Shown: positions 9,403 through 18,296, numbered from the stretch's first letter. The stretch: DNA of 64,000 nucleotides from Glycomyces tritici (GCF_030403505.1 NZ_JAUEMJ010000002.1:650786-714785); one strand, 5' to 3'. Notes: a model not told the origin generated them from the letters alone. Program-made: numbers and translations.

Positions 9403-10365
9403 TCAGAGCCAGCCGTTGCGCCGGAAGCCCCGGTACAGCAGCACGCAGACCAGCGCCATCAGCACCAGCGAGAGCGGGTACCCGAGGGCCCAGTGGAGCT
9501 CGGGCATGTCGTCGAAGTTCATGCCGTAGATCCCCGCGACGATGGTGGGCGCGATGGCGATCGCCGCCCACGCCGAGATCTTCTTCGTGTCCTCGTTCTG
9601 CCAGGTGCCGATCTGGCCCTGATGGGCGGTGAGCACGGTCGTCAGCAGGCTCATGCAGGTCTCGATCGCGGCGTCCACGCGGAGCAGGTGCCCGGCGACC
9701 GCCCCGAAGCCCGGGTGCTGCACCACCGCGTTGCCGTGCCGCTGCTTGAGCGAGCGGGCGAACGGCACGAGCGGGCTCACCGCGTTCTGGAACTCCAGGG
9801 TCTCGCGGATGAGGAAGTAGATCTCCTGGTTGCGGTCGACGCGCTCGCCGGAGAAGATCGCGCGCTCCAGGTCGCTCACGTCGTCGGCGAGGTCCTCGAC
9901 CGCGCCGTCGTACTGCTCGATGACAGCGTCGAAGAGGGCGTGGACGACGCCGGGGAGGCCCTCGGCGCGGAAGCCGGCATCATCGGCGAGCCGCCTCCGA
10001 ACGGCCGGAACGGGATCGACCATGCCGCGGCGCACGGTGACCAGCGAGCGCCCGTCGGTGTAGAGGGCGAGGTCCCCGGTCTCGACCTGCCGGGTCGCCT
10101 CGATGTACCAGACGGTCTTGACGAGGACGAGCACGGCGCCGTCCACGGTCTCGACCTTCGGGCGGCGCTGGGTCTTGTGCGCGGGGTCGATGCTGAAGCG
10201 GTCGAGGCCGAGCGCTTCGAGCGCGGCCGTGAGGAGTTCGGGGGTCGGCACGTCCAGCTCGACCCAGACGAAGGCGTCCTTGGCGCCGGCCGCCGCGCGC
10301 AGGTCGTCAGCGCTGCCGCGCCCGTCCTCGGCCCCTTCGGGACCGATCACGGTGTAGTCGATCAT
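9403..10365 (-). CDS. corA: CorA-family magnesium/cobalt channel
   Basis: 320 aa. A soluble N-terminal alpha/beta domain, a long helical stalk (about 150-250) and two C-terminal helices separated by the diagnostic YGMNF motif fit CorA, a pentameric Mg2+ channel of the cytoplasmic membrane. The last residues are basic (YRGFRRNGWL), as expected for a cytoplasmic tail. ATG 10365 is chosen because GGAGG lies six bases upstream and the domain starts there. An in-frame extension to 10509 would translate a 46-bp repeat and is unlikely. Monocistronic, with glnE upstream on the same strand separated by a repeat-rich 559-bp region. Confidence 0.92.
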   Translation of the reverse strand: MIDYTVIGPEGAEDGRGSADDLRAAAGAKDAFVWVELDVPTPELLTAALEALGLDRFSIDPAHKTQRRPKVETVDGAVLVLVKTVWYIEATRQVETGDLALYTDGRSLVTVRRGMVDPVPAVRRRLADDAGFRAEGLPGVVHALFDAVIEQYDGAVEDLADDVSDLERAIFSGERVDRNQEIYFLIRETLEFQNAVSPLVPFARSLKQRHGNAVVQHPGFGAVAGHLLRVDAAIETCMSLLTTVLTAHQGQIGTWQNEDTKKISAWAAIAIAPTIVAGIYGMNFDDMPELHWALGYPLSLVLMALVCVLLYRGFRRNGWL

Positions 10366-10393
10366 CCGCACCTCCGTCTTGGGCCGCTTCGGT

Positions 10394-10485
10394 TCATCTT
10401 CGACCTCGGCCGGGCTTCGGCTCCGGTTTCGGCCTCGGCTCATCTTCGACCTCGCTGGGCCCCGGCTCCGGTTTTGACCTCCGGC
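10394..10485. repeat. 46-bp tandem repeat, two copies
   Basis: Two adjoining imperfect copies (10394-10439, 10440-10485), each opening TCATCTTCGACCTCG, lie 29 bp upstream of corA in its probable leader. They may be a local duplication. Any effect on corA expression is speculative. Confidence 0.8.
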
Positions 10486-10630
10486 GGTTACCCGTCCACA
10501 AACCCCCACCCACCACTAGAGGGGAAAGACTGCGGCGATCATCCCGCGCCCCACCGACAACAACCGCCGCCAAACGAACCTTAGCGGCCGATCTTCACCG
10601 GATCGGGTGAACGGTCGGGATCTGCGGCGA

Positions 10631-10890
10631 ACGGGCACAGTCCGGCGCGGTCGGCCCGGCGGGCTAGCCGCGCTATCGCCGCAAGGCCGGCGCGGTCGGC
10701 CAGGAGGGCGCTATCACCGCAAGGCCGGCGCGGTCGGCGCGGTCGGCCGGGAGGGCGCTATCACCGCAAGGCCAACGGACACAGGCCGGCGCGGTCGGCC
10801 CGGCGGGCAAGACACGCTATCACCGCAAGGCCATCGGGCACAGGCCAGCGCGGTCGGCCCGGCGGGCTAGCCGCGCTATCGCCTCAAGGC
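10631..10890. repeat. GC-rich minisatellite, five imperfect units
   Basis: Five head-to-tail units of 57, 38, 47, 59 and 59 bp (ending at 10687, 10725, 10772, 10831, 10890). Each contains a GGCGCGGTCGGCC-like block and ends CGCTATCNCCKCAAGGC. The shorter units lack the ACGGGCACAG-like opening; the third unit has an internal GCGGTCGGC duplication. A degenerate sixth start follows. It lies immediately 3' of glnE and occupies the gap before corA. There are no spacers of constant size, so it is not a CRISPR array. Confidence 0.88.
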
Positions 10891-10924
10891 CGGCGCAACC
10901 GCCGGTTCGCGTATCGCCGTGCGG

Positions 10925-13540
10925 TCAGGTCTCGTAGACGATGCGGTGCGCCGCATCGTGGGCCAGGCGGGTGAGTTTGCGGTAGTGGTTGAGGAACCGC
11001 TCGGTGTCCTCGCCGAACCCGAGCGTCTGCGCCAGCGCCGCCAGCTCCGGGCCCGACCGCGGCAGGTCGTCGCGCGGGACGCCGCGCGCGAGCGTCATGT
11101 CGTTGCGCACCCGCGACACGAACTCCCAGCCCTCGCGCAGCGCCGCCAGGTCCTCCCGGCTCAGATACCCGGCCGCCGCGGCGGCCTCCAGCGCGGGCAC
11201 GGTGCGGGTGGTGTGCAGTGAGGCGTCGCCGCCGTGCTCGAGCTGCAGCAGCTGCGCGGTCCACTCGATGTCGACCAGTCCCCCGCGCCCGAGTTTGGTG
11301 TGGCCGTTGGGGTCCGCGCCCCGCGGCAGGCGCTCGGAGTCGACGCGGGCCTTCACGCGCCGGAACTCGATCCGCTCGGCCTCGGTGAGGCCGCCGGGCC
11401 GGTACCGCACGCCGTCCGCGAACGCGGTCCAGGCCTCGCACAGCGCCGGGTCGCCGGCGACGGGCCGGGCCCGCAGCAGCGCCTGGCGCTCCCACAGCCT
11501 CGCCCGGTCGGCGTAGTACCGCTGGTACGCGGCGAAACTCGGTGCGATCGAGCCGCCCTTGCCCTCCGGGCGCAGGTCGAGGTCGAGCTGCAGTGGAGGG
11601 TCGGCGGTCGGGGCCGCGAGGAGGGTGCGCACCGCTTCGACGATCTTGGTGGCGGCCTTGCGTCCGGCGTCGCCTTCGCCGGAGTGGACGAACACGACGT
11701 CGGCGTCGGAGCCGAAGCCGGTCTCGCGTCCTCCCAAGCGGCCCATGCCGATCACGGCTATCGGTGGCGCGTCGGGCACATTGCGCGCAGCAATGTGGAG
11801 GGCCGCGTCGAGCACGGCATCGGTGAGGTCGGAGAGGGCGAGGCCCACGGCCTGGTCGTCGAGGAGTTCGAGGAGGTCGGCGGCGGCGATGCGGATGAGT
11901 TCGCGGCGGCGGATCGCGCGCACGGCGCCGATCGCGGCGGCGGGCTCGGTGTGCCGCGCGGCGGCCTGGCTCATGCCCGTCGTGAGTTCGGCGCGCGAGC
12001 GCGGCGTGAGGTCGGCGTTGTCCGAGAGGTACCGCAGCGACTGCGGCTCGTGGAGCAGCAGGCCCGTGAAGTAGCGGGAGGTGCCCAGGAGCCGGGCGAG
12101 GCGCACGGCCGCCGGGCCGCCGTCGCGCAGGAGCCGCAGATACCAGGGTGTGGAGCCGAGCTTGTCGGAGACCTGCCGGTACGCGAGGAGCCCGCGGTCG
12201 GGCTCGGGCGAGTCGGCGAGTTCGTGGAGCACGACCGGGAGGAGGGCCTTCTGCACTGTGGCCGTGCGGGAGACGCCGGCGGTGAGCTTCTTGATGTGGG
12301 TGAGCGCGCTTGCGGGGTCGGCGAAGCCGAGCACGGCCAGCCGCGAGGCGGCCTCGGACTCGGTCATGCGCAGCTCGTGCGTGGGCACGCGCGTCACGGC
12401 GTCGAGCAGCGGCTTGTAGAGGAGCTTCTCGTGGAGGCGCCGCGCGGTGGTCGCGTGCGCGCGCCAGGCGGTGTGGAAGGCCTCGTCGGTCTTGTAGCCG
12501 AGGGTGCGGGCGAGGTGGTGGAGGGGTTCGCCGCCATCGGGGACGCGGTGGGTGCGCAGCAGCCGCTGGAGTTGCAGCCGGTGCTCGACGGTGCGCAGGA
12601 AGACGTAGGTGTCGGCGAGTTCGTCGCCGTCGCGGCGCGAGAGGAAGCCCGCCGCCACGAGGACCTCGAGTGCTTCCAATGTGGAGCGGACGCGGAGGGT
12701 CGCGTCGCCGCGGCCGTGCACGAGCTGGAGCAGCTGCACCGCGAACTCGATGTCGCGCAGGCCGCCGGGGCCCAGTTTGATCTCGTAGCGCCGCTCGGCG
12801 CGCGGCACCGAATCGGCGACCTTGCGGCGCATGTCGCGGATGTCGGCCACGACGCCGGGCCGGTCGGCCGCGCCCCAGATGAAGGGCTGCACCGCCGCGA
12901 GCCAGTCGAGCCCGAGCTGCAGGTCCCCCGCGGCCGGGCGGGCTTTCAGGAGCGCCTGGAACTCCCAGGTGCGGGCCCAGTCCTTGAGGTACGCGAGGTA
13001 CGCGTCGATCGAGCGCACGAGCGCGCCGTGGCGGCCCTCGGGCCGCAGGCCCGCGTCGACGGGCCAGGTCGCGGGCCCGACGATCTGGATCATGCGGGCG
13101 GCCTGGCGGGTGGCGAGGTCGAGGTCGCCTTCGGCGACGAACACGACGTCCACATCGGAGACGTAGTTGAGTTCTTCCGCACCGGTCTTGCCCATGGCGA
13201 CGACCGCGAGCCGGGTCTCACCGGGAAGGTCCTCGCGGGCGAGCTCCAGGCCCCGGGCCAGCACCGCGTCCGCCAAGCGGGACAAGGCGGCCGAGGTGGC
13301 GCGCAGGTCCCATTGGCCGGTGAGGTCGTGCGCGGCGATCCGCAGCAGGTTCGCCTTCCACGCGGCGTTCAGCTCGAACGGGCCCGCCTCCCGCAGGCGG
13401 GCGAGGCCGGTGTCCTCGTCCTCGGTGAGTGCGGCCTCGGTCTCGGGGTGGGCGCGCATGAAGTCGCCCAGCGCGTTGCTCGCCTCGACCACGGCGAGGC
13501 GGGCCGCATCGGCCCCGGTGCTCTTCTCCGGCTCAGGCAT
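10925..13540 (-). CDS. glnE: Glutamine synthetase adenylyltransferase/deadenylase
   Basis: 871 aa. Two nucleotidyltransferase modules are visible. The first contains VVAMGKTGAEELNYVSDVDVVF (about 112-133) and corresponds to the deadenylylating half. The second contains VIGMGRLGGRETGFGSDADVVF and corresponds to the adenylylating half. Each is followed by a helical regulatory domain. GlnE reversibly AMPylates glutamine synthetase I according to nitrogen status. The protein is shorter than the usual 950-1000 aa: about 80-100 N-terminal residues are missing. The start ATG 13540 overlaps the end of the amidotransferase gene by 8 bp, so coupled translation is likely and no longer frame exists. Order glnA2-(amidotransferase)-glnE resembles the mycobacterial glnA2-glnE neighbourhood. 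Confidence 0.94.
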   Translation of the reverse strand: MPEPEKSTGADAARLAVVEASNALGDFMRAHPETEAALTEDEDTGLARLREAGPFELNAAWKANLLRIAAHDLTGQWDLRATSAALSRLADAVLARGLELAREDLPGETRLAVVAMGKTGAEELNYVSDVDVVFVAEGDLDLATRQAARMIQIVGPATWPVDAGLRPEGRHGALVRSIDAYLAYLKDWARTWEFQALLKARPAAGDLQLGLDWLAAVQPFIWGAADRPGVVADIRDMRRKVADSVPRAERRYEIKLGPGGLRDIEFAVQLLQLVHGRGDATLRVRSTLEALEVLVAAGFLSRRDGDELADTYVFLRTVEHRLQLQRLLRTHRVPDGGEPLHHLARTLGYKTDEAFHTAWRAHATTARRLHEKLLYKPLLDAVTRVPTHELRMTESEAASRLAVLGFADPASALTHIKKLTAGVSRTATVQKALLPVVLHELADSPEPDRGLLAYRQVSDKLGSTPWYLRLLRDGGPAAVRLARLLGTSRYFTGLLLHEPQSLRYLSDNADLTPRSRAELTTGMSQAAARHTEPAAAIGAVRAIRRRELIRIAAADLLELLDDQAVGLALSDLTDAVLDAALHIAARNVPDAPPIAVIGMGRLGGRETGFGSDADVVFVHSGEGDAGRKAATKIVEAVRTLLAAPTADPPLQLDLDLRPEGKGGSIAPSFAAYQRYYADRARLWERQALLRARPVAGDPALCEAWTAFADGVRYRPGGLTEAERIEFRRVKARVDSERLPRGADPNGHTKLGRGGLVDIEWTAQLLQLEHGGDASLHTTRTVPALEAAAAAGYLSREDLAALREGWEFVSRVRNDMTLARGVPRDDLPRSGPELAALAQTLGFGEDTERFLNHYRKLTRLAHDAAHRIVYET

Positions 13541-14216
13541 CGAGGACCGGCAGCGCCTTCCGCTCGCCCGCGGCGACGCGCGCGAACCGCTGGAGGATGG
13601 GCTTCCAGGTGGCGACGATGTGCTCGTCCACCTCGGCGGCCTTGGCGAGCGCGCGGTCGTCGAAGTCCCCGAACCCTGCGAGCTGCTCGGGGGTGAACTC
13701 GAAGTGGGACTGGACGCCCCACGCGGTGTCGCGGACGCGGAAGACCTCGAGGGCCCCTTGCGGGGAGGCCGCGAGGAGCGTCGCTCCGGGCGGGAGTTCG
13801 ACGAGTTCCTGGCGGCGCCAGCGGATCACGTCGAGGGTCATCGGCGAGGGGCCGAAGATGAGGTCGCGGCCGGCGGCGTCGCGTTTGGCGAGCATGCGCG
13901 GCCCGAACGGCTCGTCCCGGTCCTCGACGACGCCGCCGAACGCGGTGGCGAGCATCCGCGCGGAGGAGCAGATCGCGAGCACGGGCGTGGTGTCGGCGAC
14001 GGCGGTCCCCAGGAGTCCGGCGAGGTCGTCGGCCCAGTCCTTGCCGCGCCCGCCCCCCAGGGCGATGAGGGCGTCGTGCCCTCCGGCGGAGTTCGGTACG
14101 GCCTCACCGAGGTGGGGCCGTACCGTGTCGAATTCCATGCCGGCTTCGGCGAGCCAGGAGGCGGCCCGTCCGAGGCCTTGCGCGGGGTCGTTCTCGATGA
14201 CGAGTGCGGTGGTCAC
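13533..14216 (-). CDS. Class I glutamine amidotransferase-like protein
   Basis: 227 aa. The fold is that of a type I GATase: LIALGGGRG near residue 52, a nucleophile strand VLAICSSARML with Cys83, and GVQSHFEFTPE with His171 and Glu173, so the triad is present. The elbow around the cysteine is unusual: the family normally has small glycines and a Gln (G-x-C-x-G-x-Q), whereas here it is A-I-C-S-S-A-R. It sits between glnA2 and glnE, 17 bp after glnA2 and overlapping glnE. This suggests a role in glutamine or gamma-glutamyl metabolism, perhaps hydrolysing gamma-glutamyl compounds. That role is inference; the substrate is unknown. Confidence 0.82.
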   Translation of the reverse strand: MTTALVIENDPAQGLGRAASWLAEAGMEFDTVRPHLGEAVPNSAGGHDALIALGGGRGKDWADDLAGLLGTAVADTTPVLAICSSARMLATAFGGVVEDRDEPFGPRMLAKRDAAGRDLIFGPSPMTLDVIRWRRQELVELPPGATLLAASPQGALEVFRVRDTAWGVQSHFEFTPEQLAGFGDFDDRALAKAAEVDEHIVATWKPILQRFARVAAGERKALPVLDA

Positions 14217-14233
14217 TCCCCCATGCTAATCGG

Positions 14234-15586
14234 TCACAGGTTGATGTACCGCTTGCGCTCGAACGCCGTCACCTGGGTGCGGTAGTCCTCCCACTCCTGG
14301 CGCTTGTTCTTCAGGAAGTAGTCGAACACGTGCTCGCCCAGGACCTCGGCGACGAGGTCGGAGGACTCCATCTTGTCGAGGGCCTCGGAGAGGTTGCCCG
14401 GGAGCGGCTGGTAGCCGGCGGCGATGCGCTCGGCGCTGGTGAGCGCGGAGACGTCGTCCTCGGTGCCCGGGGGCAGCTCGTAGCCCTCTTCGATGCCCTT
14501 GAGGCCGGCGCCGAGGAGCACGGCGTAGGCCAGGTACGGGTTGGTCGCGGAGTCGAGCGAGCGGATCTCGACGCGGGCCGAGTTCGGCTTGCCGTAGGCC
14601 GGGACGCGCACGAGCGCGGAGCGGTTGGCCTTGCCCCAGGAGACGTACGAGGGCGCCTCGGAGATCTGGCCGGGCTGCGGGCTGGTGAACAGCCGCTTGT
14701 AGGAGTTGACCCACTGGTTGGTGATCGCGGTGAACTCGGGCGCGTGGCGCAGGAGCCCGGCGATGAAGGCCTTCGCGGTCTTGGAGAGCCGCTGCTCGTC
14801 GCCCGGGTCGTGGAAGGCGTTGTCCTCGCCTTCGAAGAGCGAGAGGTGCGAGTGCATGCCGGAGCCGGGCTGCGTGTTGTACGGCTTGGGCATGAAGGAG
14901 GCGGTGACGCCGGAGGTCAGCGCGACCTCCTTGATGGTGTGCCGGAACGTCATGATGTTGTCGGCGGTGGTGAGCGCGTCCGCGTAGCGGAGGTCGATCT
15001 CCTGCTGGCCGGGGGCGACCTCGTGGTGGGAGAACTCGACGGAGATGCCGATGCGCTCGAGGGCGAGGATCGCCTGGCGGCGGAAGTCGCGGGCCACCGA
15101 GTGCGTGGTGTGGTCGAAGTAGCCGCCGTCGTCGACGGGCTCGGGCTTGTCGCCGGTCTCCGGGAAGATGTCCTTGAACAGGAAGAACTCGATCTCGGGG
15201 TGCACGTAGAACGTGAACCCGCGGTCGGCGGCCTTGGAGAGCGCGCGGCGCAGCACGTGGCGCGGGTCGGCCCAGGACGGTGCGCCTTCGGGGGTGAGGA
15301 TGTCGCAGAACATGCGGGCGGACTCGCCGATGCCGCGGCCCTCGAACGGGAAGACCTGGAACGTGGTCGGGTCGGGCATGGCGACCATGTCCGACTCGTA
15401 GACGCGGGCGAAGCCCTCGATGGCGGAGCCGTCGAAGCCGATGCCCTCGTCGAAGGCGGATTCGAGCTCTGCGGGGGCGACGCTCACTGATTTGAGCGTG
15501 CCGAGGACGTCCGTGAACCAGAGCCGCACGAAGCGGATGTCGCGTTCTTCGAGCGTGCGAAGCACGAACTCCTTCTGGCGTTCCAT
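14234..15586 (-). CDS. glnA2: Glutamine synthetase family protein, GlnA2 type
   Basis: 450 aa, ATG 15586 with AGGAGG seven bases upstream. The opening RQKEFVLRTLEERDIRFVRL and GIGFDGSAIEGFARV are characteristic of actinobacterial GlnA2. Metal and glutamate-site segments are present: HPEIEFF, EFSHHEVAPGQQEID, PGSGMHSHLSLF, and ARVEIRSLDSATNPYL. GlnA2 enzymes ligate ammonia to glutamate. In Streptomyces, related paralogues have been reported to gamma-glutamylate polyamines instead, so the acceptor here is open. The upstream gap has a loose match to a GlnR-like spacing (TTAAC, GACAT, GTGAG at 6-bp intervals on the minus strand, about 15644-15618), too weak to annotate separately. Confidence 0.93.
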   Translation of the reverse strand: MERQKEFVLRTLEERDIRFVRLWFTDVLGTLKSVSVAPAELESAFDEGIGFDGSAIEGFARVYESDMVAMPDPTTFQVFPFEGRGIGESARMFCDILTPEGAPSWADPRHVLRRALSKAADRGFTFYVHPEIEFFLFKDIFPETGDKPEPVDDGGYFDHTTHSVARDFRRQAILALERIGISVEFSHHEVAPGQQEIDLRYADALTTADNIMTFRHTIKEVALTSGVTASFMPKPYNTQPGSGMHSHLSLFEGEDNAFHDPGDEQRLSKTAKAFIAGLLRHAPEFTAITNQWVNSYKRLFTSPQPGQISEAPSYVSWGKANRSALVRVPAYGKPNSARVEIRSLDSATNPYLAYAVLLGAGLKGIEEGYELPPGTEDDVSALTSAERIAAGYQPLPGNLSEALDKMESSDLVAEVLGEHVFDYFLKNKRQEWEDYRTQVTAFERKRYINL

Positions 15587-15725
15587 GGTGTGTCCTCCTA
15601 GGTCCTGGGGCCGCAATTGTCTCACCTGTTTATGTCATCGACGTTAACCGGCCTTGGCGTGCTTGCGAGCCCGAACTGAATGTGGTACATGGCGCCCGAA
15701 CGTGAGCCTGGGTACATTAGGGGGC

Positions 15726-16433
15726 ATGTTCGCAGGCGAGATCAAAGAGTTGTGGCGCTACCCCGTGAAGGGTCTGCGGGGCGAGTCGCTCCGGTCGGCC
15801 GTGGTCGACTTCGACGGGCTGGCGGGCGACCGCCTGCTCGGCCTGTTCGAGCCCGGGTCGGACAAGGCGGTGTGGGGCGGCAGCCACCCGAAGATGATGG
15901 GCTGGGAGGCCGCCTGGCCGGCGCAGTGCGGCTGCGCCGACGCGGTGTCGGGCGAGCCGGTCCTGTACGAGCCGGGCGGGGCCGCCTGGGGCGCCGAGGA
16001 GGCCGGGCTGCCGGCGCGGCTGGCCGAGACCATCGACGCCGAGAAGGGCGTCGAGCTGCGGAAGACGGACAAGGGCAACTACGGGCGCATCCTGGTGGTC
16101 TTCGAGTCCAGCGTGCGCCGGTTGAGCGAGCAGATGGGCCGCGAGGTGGAGGCCGCGCGGTTCCGTCCGAACGTGGTCGTGGACGCCGACCTGGAGCCGT
16201 ACGCCGAGTACGGGATCGAGCCGGGGACGCAGGTCCGCCTGGGCGGCCACGAGTTCACGCTGCAGAAGCCGTGCGAGCGGTGCGTGCTCCCGAGCTGGGA
16301 TCCCCAAGGCGCCAACGTGCGCGACAAGGAACTGCACAAGTTCATCGTCAATGAACTCGACAACCACTTCGGGATCTACCTGCGTATCAGCGACCCGGTG
16401 ACGATCAAGGTCGGCGACGCGATCGCCGCCTGA
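15726..16433 (+). CDS. MOSC domain protein
   Basis: 235 aa. N-terminal beta-barrel-like part with the family opening IKELWRYPVKGLRGESL, and a MOSC domain with RFRPNVVVD and a conserved cysteine in CERCVLPSWD (about 175-185). MOSC proteins bind sulfur or molybdenum cofactor; free-standing ones act in reductive detoxification or sulfur carriage. A TACATT -10 (15713-15718) ends 7 bp before ATG 15726 and there is no ribosome-binding site, so the mRNA is probably leaderless. Divergent from glnA2. A terminator hairpin follows. Confidence 0.88.
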   Translation: MFAGEIKELWRYPVKGLRGESLRSAVVDFDGLAGDRLLGLFEPGSDKAVWGGSHPKMMGWEAAWPAQCGCADAVSGEPVLYEPGGAAWGAEEAGLPARLAETIDAEKGVELRKTDKGNYGRILVVFESSVRRLSEQMGREVEAARFRPNVVVDADLEPYAEYGIEPGTQVRLGGHEFTLQKPCERCVLPSWDPQGANVRDKELHKFIVNELDNHFGIYLRISDPVTIKVGDAIAA

Positions 16434-16455
16434 GGGCGGCTGGAAGAGAGTAGGA

Positions 16456-16488
16456 CGCCCTGAGCCGGGGATCGGTCGGCTCAGGGCG
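16456..16488. terminator. Hairpin terminator
   Basis: 11-bp perfect inverted repeat (16456-16466, 16478-16488) between the convergent MOSC and HAD genes, with no U tract. Confidence 0.6.
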
Positions 16489-16525
16489 CAGTCCCAGCAT
16501 AAAGCGTGGGTGCGACAACCTGGGT

Positions 16526-17212
16526 TCACGCGGTCCGCTCAGTCACCCAGCGGTGGATGAACGGGTACAGCTCCTCAAGGGACGCCCCGGATACCGTGGC
16601 GCGCGGCCACGGCCGCCCGTAGTGGTCGATGTACGCGGTCGCGCAGCCGCGGTCGGCGGCGGGCGCGAGGTCGTTGCGGGGAATGTCGCCGATGCTCAGC
16701 AGCGCCTCGGCCGGGCGCTCCTCCAGCAACTCGTCGATGATCGAGTCCATGCTCTCGGGCTTGCCCGCGTCGCCGATCACGTGGTCGAACAGGCCGTCCA
16801 GGCCCAGTCGCTCCAGCGACGGCTCGAGGCTCGCCGCGGGGGCGTTGGTCGCCAGCGCCACTTCGATGCCGCGCGGCAGGCTCCAGATGAACTCCTGGAA
16901 GCCCTTGGGGGCCCAGATGTCGAACTCGCCGGCGGCCATGCGCTTGCGGGTCTCGGTGTACGCCTCGGCGCGGATCAGGTCGTCGACGCCGAACTCTCCC
17001 GCGAGGCGGCGGACCGCGTTGTCGGCGTCGTAGGCGTCGAAAGTGGAGGCGGTCGTGGGCTTGCCGGCGACGAACGCGGCGTGCGCGGCCAGGAAGGCGC
17101 GCTCGTCCGCGGCGTCGAGGTGGGCGGCCACGAGACGGGCGTAATGGGTCGCGTGCTCGGAGCCGAGCCGCACGGTGCCGTCGTAGTCGAACAGCAGGAT
17201 GGCGTCGTTCAC
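16526..17212 (-). CDS. HAD-superfamily hydrolase
   Basis: 228 aa from GTG 17212. Motif I LLFDYDGTVRLG sits at the N-terminus with the nucleophilic and acid/base aspartates. Motif II is ALATNAP, motif III the lysine in GDAGKPES, and motif IV SIGDIPRNDLAP. The inserted helical cap (about 20-85) makes it a C1-cap phosphatase of the phosphoglycolate phosphatase type. The substrate cannot be inferred. No ribosome-binding site is visible; a TTG at 17248 would run into the preceding terminator stem, so the GTG is preferred. It lies just after panB but is separated from it by a strong hairpin. Confidence 0.85.
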   Translation of the reverse strand: MNDAILLFDYDGTVRLGSEHATHYARLVAAHLDAADERAFLAAHAAFVAGKPTTASTFDAYDADNAVRRLAGEFGVDDLIRAEAYTETRKRMAAGEFDIWAPKGFQEFIWSLPRGIEVALATNAPAASLEPSLERLGLDGLFDHVIGDAGKPESMDSIIDELLEERPAEALLSIGDIPRNDLAPAADRGCATAYIDHYGRPWPRATVSGASLEELYPFIHRWVTERTA

Positions 17213-17233
17213 GTACTGAGACGCTACGCGAAA

Positions 17234-17262
17234 GGTCGCCTTGCCCAAAGGGCAAGGCGACC
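17234..17262. terminator. Hairpin terminator after panB
   Basis: Perfect 13-bp stem (17234-17246, 17250-17262) with an AAA loop, 12 bp beyond the panB stop and 22 bp before the HAD start. The short loop and lack of a U tract make full termination uncertain. Confidence 0.6.
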
Positions 17263-17273
17263 AGGCTCACGCG

Positions 17274-18146
17274 TTATTCGAAGCTGTGTGCCTTGGTGGG
17301 GAACTCGCCTGCGCGCACCTCGTCGGCGAAGGCCTTGGCGGCGTTCTGGAGGACGTCGGCGACCTCCGCGTAGCGCTTGACGAACCGCTGCGGGCGGCCG
17401 CGGCGGAGTCCGGCCATGTCCTGCCAGACGAGGACCTGCGCGTCCGTGTCGGGCCCGGCGCCGATGCCGATCGTGGGTATGGGCAGCTGTTTTGTGATCT
17501 CGGCGGCGACGGCGGCGGTGACCATCTCGAGGACGACGGCGAAGGCCCCGGCCTCGGCGACGGCGTGCGCGTCGGCTTCGACCTCGGCGGCCTGGGCGTC
17601 GCGGCCCTGGACGCGGTAGCCGCCGACGGCGTGCTCGCTCTGGGGCGTGAAGCCGATGTGGCCCATGACGGGGATGCCCGCGTTGGTGAGCGCGCGGATC
17701 TGGTCGGCCATGCGGCGGCCGCCTTCGAGCTTGACCGCGTGGGCGCCGGCCTTCATGAACCGGACGGCGGTCTCGAGGGCCTGGGTCGGGCCGGCCTCGT
17801 AGGAGCCGAACGGGAGGTCGGCGATGACGAGCGTCCGTTCGGTGGAGCGGGCGACGGCCGCGACCAGCGGCACGAGTTCGTCGACCGATACCTGGAGGGT
17901 GGTCTCGTAGCCGTAGACGTTGTTGGCGGCCGAGTCGCCGACGAGCAGGGCCGGGATGCCGGCCTCGTCGAAGAGGGCGGCCGTGTACTGGTCGTAGGAG
18001 GTGAGCATCGCCCACTTCTCACCGCGCTCTTTGGCTTCGATGAGGTGGCGGGTGCGGACGCGTTTGACGTTCTTGCCCGGCCCGTACAGGCTCGGGATCT
18101 CGTCAGCGCCGCTGTTGCTGAGGGAAGAGTTCGATGTTGACGCCAT
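17274..18146 (-). CDS. panB: 3-methyl-2-oxobutanoate hydroxymethyltransferase
   Basis: 290 aa, normal for PanB. First committed step of pantothenate synthesis: transfers the hydroxymethyl group from 5,10-methylene-THF to alpha-ketoisovalerate. Landmarks are [30 protein letters not shown] (metal-binding Asp in VGDS), [33 protein letters not shown] and [21 protein letters not shown]. The first 20 residues (rich in Ser/Asn) are poorly conserved. ATG 18146 has AGGAG eight bases upstream. The substrate derives from the valine pathway encoded at the far end of this window. Confidence 0.96.
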   Translation of the reverse strand: MASTSNSSLSNSGADEIPSLYGPGKNVKRVRTRHLIEAKERGEKWAMLTSYDQYTAALFDEAGIPALLVGDSAANNVYGYETTLQVSVDELVPLVAAVARSTERTLVIADLPFGSYEAGPTQALETAVRFMKAGAHAVKLEGGRRMADQIRALTNAGIPVMGHIGFTPQSEHAVGGYRVQGRDAQAAEVEADAHAVAEAGAFAVVLEMVTAAVAAEITKQLPIPTIGIGAGPDTDAQVLVWQDMAGLRRGRPQRFVKRYAEVADVLQNAAKAFADEVRAGEFPTKAHSFE

Positions 18147-18259
18147 CGTCGTTGCTCCTGAATCTCCTCGTGGCCGGCCGCGCCGGTCCCCGGGCATTAC
18201 TGATCCAAACTAACGCTCATCGATGTCCTTGTCATCCGGCGAAGCGCTTGCTGTGACAA

Positions 18260-18289
18260 ATCACCCGTGCCCGTGGGGGCCCGGGTGAT
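18260..18289 (-). terminator. Possible nadE terminator
   Basis: 8-bp stem ATCACCCG/CGGGTGAT with a GC-rich 14-nt interior, 7 bp past the nadE stop on the minus strand. Weak. Confidence 0.4.
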
Positions 18290-18296
18290 CTGCGGG

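Noticed and set aside
9144..9632. Plus-strand frame upstream of corA
   Set aside because: Covers the chitinase promoter and the 3' end of corA antisense; no ribosome-binding site or domain.
10631..10890. CRISPR array
   Set aside because: Units are contiguous and of unequal length, without constant repeats and unique spacers, and no cas genes are near.
15618..15644. GlnR box before glnA2
   Set aside because: Spacing is right but several core bases differ from GTnAC/GAAAC; mentioned only in the gene entry.
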